Shown piece after piece: positions 56,641 to 64,000 of a stretch of DNA of 64,000 bases. This DNA comes from Linyphia triangularis (lineage: Eukaryota; Arthropoda; Arachnida; Araneae; Linyphiidae). Location: the NCBI GenBank assembly GCA_963978545.1, contig OZ021723.1, forward strand, positions 8,729,593 to 8,793,592. The letters run 5' to 3'. Each line of letters starts with the position of its first letter. Position 1 is the stretch's first letter. The translations under genes and the position numbers were made by a program. A model generated the notes under the pieces. The model searched no databases. It was not told where the DNA came from and saw only the letters and a list, made by a program, of their open reading frames with translations.

Positions 56641-56818
56641 TTGGTTGTTTTCAGATTATCTGGCGCCGTCAGCAACACGAGGGCTATAATGCCCCTAAAC
56701 ATTCGTCATTAGACAAGCCAACATACATTTACAAACACCCCTGCCTAACACGGGACTCGAACCCGCAACCTCGCGGTACAGAAGCTAGCACGCTAACCAC
56801 TATACCGTTTGCGTACAG
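56641..56818 (-). mobile_element. SINE1 copy with 16-bp target duplication
   Basis: CCGAAATTCCATTAGA lies at 56625-56640 and 56819-56834. Intact B box. The head differs at its end (GCGTACAG after CGTTT). Confidence 0.94.
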
Positions 56819-56992
56819 CCGAAATTCCATTAGAAATGCGATAAAAGCTTAAAAAGTTGAAAAAACGTGGGCCATTAATACAGAGTTCTCTGTCCTTTAG
56901 TACCGCACATCGAAGATTGACTTTCATGCACAAGAAAGGGTAATGCAACGTTTATCGAATTACATCACCAATTTTGTCGTTTTTATTTATTA

Positions 56993-57335
56993 CTAGCTGC
57001 GTTTCCCGTCGTTGACGGATAAACTCAGTTTTTTTTACTAAATAAAAGTAATGTAAAAGTTTATCACCCCATTGTAAATTCATTCTTTGTTCGTTTAGTT
57101 CGGCATGTCTTAGCCGATCGGCTTCTAAACGAACGGCACGCCTCTCTGATGTTTCTCTACTCCTTACAGACTCCTGGCGTCGCCGTTGCGACGCTAATCT
57201 GTCCTCTGGGGAAATGTCCGGCTGCCGCGAAGTCGAAACTTCTTGGTTGTCATTTTGTGATTCGTTCCTCTTTAAACGTTTTTGAAAAACTTTTTTGTCG
57301 ATTTTGCTTAATGATGGGCGTTTTTTTCTAGGCAT
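56993..57335 (-). pseudogene. Helitron-encoded N-terminal fragment
   Basis: The frame opens MPRKKRPSLSKIDKKVFQKR and contains RLASQRRRQESVRSRETSER and RLEADRLRHAE. Arg/Glu-rich repeats of the form RLE..R.RHAE...RETSE are what I associate with the N-terminal part of arthropod Helitron helicase proteins. The Rep and helicase domains are missing and the frame simply runs through the 3' terminus of the element. I infer an internally deleted copy. The family link is by pattern memory and was not aligned. Confidence 0.5.
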
Positions 57336-57615
57336 TGTGAATGTAGAATATCATTTGCGATTTTCAAAACAAACCAAACGAAGATTGTTATTCAGTTGCC
57401 ATTCATTAAATACTAAATTGTGTCTGCTTAAAAACACAAAAAAAAAATTATTTCGGAAATTTTAAAACTCAATTAAAATTAAAAATATATCGCCTATTTT
57501 ACTCCTGGTCGTTTAATTAAGCGATATACCAAATTTCATCCTAATCCGTTAGGTAGTTTATACGTGAAACGGTCCCCAAATCCGTGAGACAGAAAGTCAG
57601 TTTTATTTATATAGA
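56993..57615 (-). mobile_element. Helitron with a verified empty site (623 bp)
   Basis: On the minus strand it starts TCTATATAAATAAAACTGAC, preceded by A, and ends ACGGGAAACGCAGCTAG, followed by T. The neighbouring tandem repeat units (for example 57808 onward, TTTTATTTATTATTGTTATT) show the uninterrupted target, so insertion at A|T with no target duplication is directly seen. It carries one open frame. Confidence 0.93.
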
Positions 57616-57741
57616 TTGTTATTATTATTTTAATTCTTTACCCATGTAAAAATTGTTGCCAAAAATATCGCCAAACTGGTAATTTTAATTTAAATGAGTG
57701 AAAACAGGAAAACGGTAAATAACATCATATTTAAAGTAGTA

Positions 57742-58600
57742 TGCAGTGACTTTCATGCACAAGAAAGGGCAATGCAACGTTTATCGAATTACATCACCAA
57801 TTTTGTCGTTTTTATTTATTATTGTTATTATTATTTAAATTCTTTACCCATATAAAAATTGTTGTCAAAAATATCGCCAAACTGGTAATTTTAATTTAAA
57901 TGAGTGAAAACAGGAAAACGGTAAATAACATCATATTTAAAGTAGTATGCAGTGACTTTCATGCACAAGAAAGGGTAATGCAACGTTTATCGAATTACAT
58001 CAAAAATTTTGTCGTTTTTATTTATTATTGTTATTATTATTTTAATTCATTACCCATATAAAAAGTGTTTGCCAAAAATATCGCCAAACTGGTCATTTTA
58101 ATTTAAATGAGTGAAAACAGGAAAACGGTAAATAACATCATATTTAAAGTAGTATGCAGTGACTTTCATGCACAAGAAAGGGTAATGCAACATTTATCGA
58201 ATTACTTCAAAATTTTTGTCGTTTTTATTTATTATTGTTATTATTATTTTAATTCATTACCCATATAAAAATTGTTTGCCAAAAATATCGCCAAACTGGT
58301 CATTTTAATTTAAATGAGTGAAAACAGGAAAACGGTAAATAACATTATATTTAAAGTGGTATGCAGTGACTTTCATGCACAAGAAAGGGTAATGCAACAT
58401 TTATCGAATTACATCACCAATTTTGTCGTTTTTATTTATTTATTATTATTATTATTTTAATTTTGTACCCATGTAAAAATTGTTGCCAAAATATCGCCAA
58501 ACTGGTCATTTTAATTTAAATGAGTGAAAACAGGAAAACGGTAAATAACATCATATTTAAAGTGGTATGCAGTGACCAGTATTATAGTGTAAAAAGTTGC
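57742..58600. repeat. 206-bp tandem repeat, about four units plus the interrupted first
   Basis: The repeats start at GCAGTGACTTTCATGCACAA (57743, 57949, 58156, 58363). The unit holds TTATCGAATTACATCACC, a (TTA)n tract, ATATCGCCAAACTGG and GAAAACGGTAAATAACATC. The unit before 57742 is the one hit by the Helitron. The unit equals the terminal part of family F, which is single in other copies. Confidence 0.93.
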
Positions 58601-58750
58601 ACAAAGTTGTGCCATGCTCCTCACCACTAGTTAATATTGCGTACATGAATCCAATGCATTTCTATTAGGGTAAATCAAATATTAAATTAATCCCTCAATA
58701 CAAAGTTTTTTTCTACAATTCCTTTACATGCAATACCTACTTGCATGTGC

Positions 58751-59274
58751 AACGGACAATTCCTAGCATTTTTTTTTTTTTTAATTTCGAAAAGCCCATA
58801 AGCACACACATTTCTGTTCAATGCGCTTTTTTTAAATTTTTTTTTTTTATTTGCGATCAAAGTTCCCCTGTTAGGAGTTGGCGAGAAAACGATTCATTCA
58901 GCTCGAACTGAATGTGACGTCAAGAGACCAAACATCTTGATTTGAAATGCATCAGCTGAAACCAGTTTTGAAAGTTTCTCGCAAATGGCGCCAACCTGTA
59001 CGGGATATGGCAATGGTCTACTAAACCAACGCCAATATTTGGCAGAAACTTTACGATAACCATAGAAACGGAAGGATCTCTTGACGTCACAGATTTCGTT
59101 GAGTGTTTTGATCGGACTGGTTTCGGCTAGGTTTTGGGCCATTTTCTTTTCTTAGTATTTAATTAACTATTCTTTTTAAAGAACTTTTGTTTAAAAATTT
59201 GGAGTCAGAAAGAAATTGTCATAAATATAATCTAATTTCACTCTTTTTTAAAAAATATCCTGGAATTTTCCATT
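58751..59274. mobile_element. Family-A MITE, complete
   Basis: It starts AACGGACAATTCCTAGCATT and ends CCTGGAATTTTCCATT, with GTGACGTCAAGAG and GACGTCACAG inside. Confidence 0.78.
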
Positions 59275-59370
59275 GCAACTTATTTAAACAATTTTGAGCG
59301 CAGGACGAGTTTTCACAGCGCTTGACCACTAGGAAATAAACCATCGAGTTCCCAACGTTAAAAAGAATTC

Positions 59371-59615
59371 CTATACTAAACATCAACTTAACTTGACATC
59401 ACTAGACGGTAGATCGTCACAGTGCTCATAGGCAATTTATCCATTTTGGCGGCGTGAAAGCATAATGCTCGCCAAACCACAACCCTGTAGATAACAAAAG
59501 GCTATAAGGTTTGGCGAGAATTATGTCTTCACTCAGATAAAATGGATTAATTGCCTATGAGCACTGTGAAGATCTGTCGTCTAGTGATGTCAAGTTAAGT
59601 TGGAGTTTAGTATAG
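59371..59615. mobile_element. 245-bp palindromic MITE, second copy
   Basis: Same family as 26007-26251, with the same length and the same central TATAAGGTTTGGCGAG. The left arm has CATCAACTT in place of CTCCAACTT. Confidence 0.87.
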
Positions 59616-59900
59616 TAAGGATCATACCCTATACTCGCTATGTTACAATCTTCTAGTCAAGTTCATTTAGAAACTACTTTGAGTAAAACCATGAAATTTG
59701 GTGAGAAGGTACGAAAAAGATCACTTATTGAAATAACATAAATTGTTTTAATTTAATGTCTAGTTATAAATGAAAATTAAAATAGCAAAATACAAAACCA
59801 GATGAAGCCAAAGCATATGCATTGGCGTAAGGATTTCAAATGTTAAATAAAATATACTAGACGCTATTTTCGAGTTTTTAATTTATCTCATTTCATTTAA

Positions 59901-60660
59901 GAATTTAAATTTTAATAAACTATAATAAACTCAAAATAAATTTTTTATAAAATTTATTTTGAGTTTATTATAGTTTATTAAAATTTAAATTCTTCCCTTT
60001 AAAATGATACCTAATTTGTAATAATACCTCATTTAGAAGTATATTTAATAATTTTTTGAAAATAAAATTGTGAACTATTAGTGTACACAAGCTTTTCTTT
60101 AAAAGGCTTTTTATCTCAAAATGACGTTTTTCATTACTCATGTACCTTTTTCTCAGAAAATACTTGATATAGAAGCCTAATTCTTTTTTCATCTCATTTA
60201 GCAGACACTTGTTATTCTACTGAAGTTTGGTTTTAATTATAATGCATTTTTTTTTTTTTTTTTTTAAATAAATTATCGTGTAAATAGCTCAAATTTATTA
60301 AAAATCACATGTTTTTTTTTGACGAAAAAAGCCAGAACAAAACATATTTTTAAAATAATAACAAAACTTTATTTCAGTAAATACAGATACATAAAATTAA
60401 TATGTGGCAAAAATTTTAGGTAGATAGCTTGAGCAGTTTCTGAGAAAAAGGTACATGAGTAATGAAAAATGTAGTTTTGAGAAAAAGGCATTTTAAAGAA
60501 AACATTACTTACACTTATAGTCCATAAATTTTTCTTCCAAAAATTATTAAAAATACTTCTAAATGAGGTATTATTACAAATGAGGTATCATTTTAAAGAG
60601 AAAAAGTCAAATTTTAATAAGCAACAATAAACTCAAAATTGTTTTATTAAAAATTTTGTG
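59901..60660. repeat. Nested inverted repeats
   Basis: An inner near-perfect palindrome (59901-59993, AGAATTTAAATTTTAATAAA...) is joined to a larger inverted repeat. Its arms share ATGAGTAATGAAAAA, GAGAAAAAGGTACATGAG and AATGAGGTATTATTACAAAT between about 59944 and 60650. AT-rich and non-coding. Confidence 0.78.
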
Positions 60661-60780
60661 TACCAACTCCCCTTAATGATAATTTTCGTACCTACTCGTC
60701 AAGTGTCAAGGTGGCTATAGAAAGTAGTTTCTAAATGCACTGGGCTAGAAAATTGTAACATAGCGAGTATAAGGAATGAT

Positions 60781-61105
60781 TGAAAGTGGGACATTCGAAT
60801 ATCCCTCATTTGTTACATTTGACCCCTTTTCGACCCCTTAAAATTGGTTAATCGACATCGAAAATTCTAACTTTTTCTAAGTTTGTTCTACTTGAAATTT
60901 GTACTAAATATCAAAGTTGTGACTACATTGGAAGGAGATATTCGAATATCCGTCATCGGGAACCTTTGGCCCCTTTTCGTCTTCTCAACGCTGTTTAATC
61001 GAGATCGGAATAACTTACTTTTTCTATGTTTGTCATTGTTGACATTTGTACCAATTTCCAGAGTTGAGACCGTATGGAAAGTGGGTGAATTAGTGACTAA
61101 CTAAT
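60781..61105 (-). mobile_element. Inverted fragment of the 61.5-kb Helitron
   Basis: The reverse complement matches 61525-61985 in pieces (CACCCACTTTCCATACGGTC, AAACATAGAAAAAGTAAG, GAGGGATATTCGAATGTCCC). The terminal 5' motif and the 3' half are absent. A family-G block follows at 61110-61245. Confidence 0.75.
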
Positions 61106-61460
61106 TCCTTACTATGAATTAATTTTAACTAACTTTGTTAACCCCCAAACCTTAATAGATTGCATTGTTATTAACAACGAGTCTGTCTGCCAAGTTTCAG
61201 CTCGATGTGCATTAATTAGCCTTCCGCAGTTTTCCTTACCATAAATACTCAGAGTAACACACAAAATCGTAGGTAATATATATAAAAAAAGGATTTAAAA
61301 ATAATAAATCAGATATCAGAGCAAATCAGATATCGTTGTTTTAGAGTGAACCCTGCAGGAGAGAAAAAAACTAAGTTTTCATTCATCATTCTTTACCATA
61401 ACCATCGATACATTTGCAACTTTTAGTAATCGACGTGTTTTATCTTTTTCTTTCTAAATC

Positions 61461-63182
61461 TCTATATATAAACAGCTAAGCACTGATTGACTGACAGACT
61501 GACTGATTGACTCACTTCATCACTAATTCACCCACTTTCCATACGGTCTCAACTCTGGAAATCGGTACAAATGTCAACAATGGCAAACATAGAAAAAGTA
61601 AGCTATTCCGATCTCGATTAACCAACGTTAAGATGACGAAAAGGGGTCAAACGTTCCCGACGACGGATATTAGAATGTATCACTTCCTATATGGTCATAA
61701 CTCTGAAAATTGTTACAAATACCAACAATAACTAACATAGAAAAAGTAAGTTATTCCGATCTCGTAAACTTTAAGGGGTCGAAAAGGAATCAAATGTTCC
61801 AAACGTGGGGTATTCGAATATTTCCTTCCAATGTAGTCCCAACTTTGATATTTAGTACAAATGTCAAGCAGAACAAACCTAGAAAAAGTTAGAATTTTCG
61901 AAGTCTATTAACCAATTTTAAGGGGTCGAAAAGGGGTCAAATGTAACAAATGAGGGATATTCGAATGTCCCACTTTCAATGTAATAACAACTCTGATATT
62001 TGATACAAATGTCAAGAAGAACACGCATAGAAAATGTAAATTGCTCCGATGTTGATTTACCAATTTTAAGGGGGTGAAAAGGGGTCCGAAACGTTCCAAA
62101 CGTTGAATATTGAAATTTTCTCCTTTCAAAGCAGTCACAATTCTGATATTTTGTACACATGATAACAAAGGCAAGCACATAAAAAGTAAAGTATTCCGAT
62201 GTCGATTAACTAATTTTAAGGGGGCGAAAAGGGGTCTAAAAAGTTTCAAACGTGGAAGATTAGTTAATTTTAAGGGGGAGAAAAGGGGTCTAAAAAGTTT
62301 CAAACGTGGAAGATTAGTTAATTTTAAGGGGGAGAAAAGGGGTCTAAAAAGTTTCAAACGTGGAAGATTAGTTAATTTTAAGGGGGAGAAAAGGGGTCTA
62401 AAAAGTTTCAAACGTGGAAGTTTAGTTAATTTTAAGGGGGAGAAAAGGGGTCTAAAAAGTTTCAAACGTGGAAGATTAGTTAATTTTAAGGGGGAGAAAA
62501 GGGGTCTAAAGAGTTTCAAACGTGGAAGATTAGTTAATTTTAAGGGGGAGAAAAGGGGTCTAAAAAGTTTCAAACGTGGAAGATTAGTTAATTTTAAGGG
62601 GGAGAAAAGGGGTCTAAAAAGTTTCTAACGTGGAAGATTAGTTAATTTTAAGGGGGAGAAAAGGGGTCTAAAAAGTTTCAAACGTGGAAGATTAGTTAAT
62701 TTTAAGGGGGAGAAAAGGGGTCTAAAAAGTTTCAAACGTGGAAGATTAGTTAATTTTAAGGGGGAGAAAAGGGGTCTAAAAAGTTTCAAACGTGGAAGAT
62801 TAGTTAATTTTAAGGGGGAGAAAAGGGGTCTAAAAAGTTTCTAACGTGGAAGATTAGTTAATTTTAAGGGGGCGAAAAGGGGTCTAAAACGTTTCAAACG
62901 TGGAAGATTAGTTAATTTTAAGGGGGAGAAAAGGGTTCGAAACGTTTTAAACTTAGAATATTGAAATGTCTCCCTTCCCATGTACTCACAACTCTGAAAT
63001 TCGGTTCCAAGGACAAGCAGAGATAAAGTAAGATCCGATTAATCCCATTTTAGGTGTTGAAAAAGGGTCAAATGTTCCAAACGAGGGGTATTTAATCACC
63101 GAATCGTAAAATACATTAATGTCTTTTGATTACTAAAATGCACATGATAAAATTCCGTAGCGAAGCACGGGTGTTCAGCAAG
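61461..63182 (+). mobile_element. Non-autonomous Helitron with internal array (1.72 kb)
   Basis: The 5' end TCTATATATAAACAGC is followed by GACTGACAGACTGACTGATT, a typical Helitron start. The 3' end has the hairpin CCGTAGCGAAGCACGG followed by GTGTTCAGCAAG and T, where CAAG replaces the usual CTAG. Inside are five or so diverged repeats of AACATAGAAAAAGTAAG ... TTCCGATCTCG ... AAGGGG(T/G)CGAAAAGGGGTC, the last of which has been amplified. No Rep/helicase. Confidence 0.85.
62206..62950. repeat. 54-bp minisatellite inside the Helitron
   Basis: The unit is TTAATTTTAAGGGGGAGAAA followed by AGGGGTCTAAAAAGTTTCAA and ACGTGGAAGATTAG, about 13 copies, nearly identical in the middle. Because 54 is a multiple of three, frames stay open on both strands (221 codons minus, 172 plus). 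They are by-products. Confidence 0.95.
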
Positions 63183-63583
63183 TGTACTATAAAATGGTTT
63201 GAGACTAACATTGGAGTTAAAAAAGCATACTAAGCCCACGATACACGTTTCAAAATTAATAGAAAGTGTTATATTAACACTTAATATAAAAAAAATATAG
63301 ACTTTGGATTGATTTTAGAAATCCTGTATTAGTTTGTTGGTTTAAAATATTTTAAGTCTTAACATCAGCATTTGAAAAGTCACTTTTATGTTTTTAATCA
63401 ACATTGTCTTCTGACTGTAAGGATTATTTTGAACAGTCAAAGCTATACTTTCCAACCGAATTTCAAACTTTTTTTTTTTTTGGGTTGCAGAGTGTGGCCC
63501 TTCTCTGTCTATTAACACAAAAGCATTTTTGTTGTTGATTCTAATCTCCAAGTCTAGCTTCGGGAATGTGTATCTGTACGGGA
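63183..63583. other. No gene or repeat recognised
   Basis: AT-rich sequence between the Helitron end and the piggyBac-like motif. Nothing supported. Confidence 0.4.
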
Positions 63584-63587
63584 AATA

Positions 63588-63603
63588 TTAACCCTTTGCA
63601 CTT
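63588..63603. mobile_element. piggyBac-like terminus motif
   Basis: TTAACCCTTTGCACTTGC: TTAA followed by a CCC-starting end. The same step recurs at 63864. No matching inverse end was found between them. Confidence 0.4.
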
Positions 63604-63863
63604 GCAATTATGCTTTAGAGAGTTAGCAAATAACTCGGAATTTTTTTTTAATGTTCGATCAAGAAGAATTTTTTTGATGGAAATGTGTTCCAATTTAACT
63701 AGAAGGTTTACCATCCTTAAATCAAAAATTTATAAATATAGCCCCTGAATACACCCCTTGACCTAGGATGGTAATGTGGCCACATAATATTTTATTTTTC
63801 AACGTGGCAAAATAGTTTATTGAAACTACTAAGAATACTTAAGTATATTACACTACACCGCAT

Positions 63864-64000
63864 TAACCCTTTGCACTCCGCTCTCCCCTCTCAGGGGACA
63901 TCGTAATTCTAGCATATCACTCGGATGGGCCCTCTCAGGTGACATTCAAGTTTATTAGTGATTTCGGAGAATTAACTTTTTCCAGCAAAACTTTTTGAGA
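63864..64000 (+). mobile_element. Probable start of a piggyBac-like element at the window edge
   Basis: TTAACCCTTTGCACTCCGC is followed by CCTCTCAGGGGACAT and, 60 bases on, CCCTCTCAGGTGACATTC, a subterminal repeat. TTAA plus CCCTTTG is a common piggyBac terminus. The other end lies outside the window. Confidence 0.5.

Larger units (their letters stand above)
56090..58640. mobile_element. Composite family-F element with four kinds of insertion or expansion
   Basis: Family-F sequence starts near CATACTATCACGTTTTTTGC and ends near GTTGTGCCATGCTCCTCACC. It is enlarged from about 700 bases to 2.5 kb by SINE1 on the plus strand (56208-56399), SINE1 on the minus strand (56641-56818), a Helitron (56993-57615), and tandem amplification of its last 206 bases. 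Confidence 0.8.

Noticed and set aside
61908..62573. 221-codon minus and 172-codon plus frames in the 54-bp array
   Set aside because: Both are products of a unit length divisible by three inside a Helitron.

Overview
The window is AT-rich animal nuclear DNA. It has spliced genes with very long introns, tRNA-derived SINEs, Helitrons, MITEs, a solo LTR and several satellite or minisatellite arrays. There are no bacterial operons and no rRNA genes. An invertebrate, probably an arthropod, is my best guess, but nothing seen fixes the taxon. Ordinary coding sequence is a very small part of the window; most of the rest is nested mobile and tandem DNA.

The one clear host gene is the 5' part of an alpha-2-macroglobulin / complement C3 / TEP / CD109 superfamily protein on the minus strand. 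Five coding exons (14587-14511, 13365-13193, 10626-10432, 9014-8956 and 3914-3842) join with compatible phases (2, 1, 1, 0, then 1 at the last donor). They encode about 192 residues: a signal peptide, the MG1 domain and the start of MG2, including the family motif QTDKPLYKPGQ. The 59-nt exon 4 is very short and was found only by walking splice sites. The gene runs off the left edge. An acceptor just upstream of the ATG (14611/14612) shows that at least one 5' UTR exon lies further right. A promoter-like block at 51.5-51.7 kb, with a perfect CRE, an E-box and a consensus donor on the minus strand, is a speculative candidate for it.

Layout. 0.1-0.9 kb: giant foldback element. 1.8-2.56 kb: solo LTR. 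4.26-7.52 kb: 24-bp minisatellite of about 135 units in intron 4, open on both strands. 8.9-14.6 kb: exons 4 to 1 with MITEs between them. 16.5-25.9 kb: 4.87-kb tandem segmental duplication whose edges lie in SINEs. 26-31.5 kb: MITEs and a short Helitron. 31.7-34.0 kb: satellite with 158-bp monomers and a 317-bp dimeric core. 35.7-37.3 kb: 118-bp tandem repeat and a LINE fragment split by a MITE. 39.0-39.9 kb: LINE remnant between direct repeats that contain a micro-inversion. 40.6-41.0 kb: TATC microsatellite. 45.4-47.5 kb: 31-bp minisatellite interrupted by a hAT-like element. 49.6-50.5 kb: nested SINEs. 56.1-58.6 kb: one repeat element carrying two SINEs, a Helitron and an internal tandem amplification. 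61.46-63.18 kb: Helitron with a 54-bp internal array. 63.6-64.0 kb: piggyBac-like ends.

The main SINE, called SINE1 here, occurs 21 times. Most copies have target-site duplications (TSDs), a CCAA-type tail and Pol III A and B boxes. In 11 of the 19 copies that keep the B box, that box carries the same 1-nt insertion. No CRISPR array, intact transposase or complete protein-coding gene was found.
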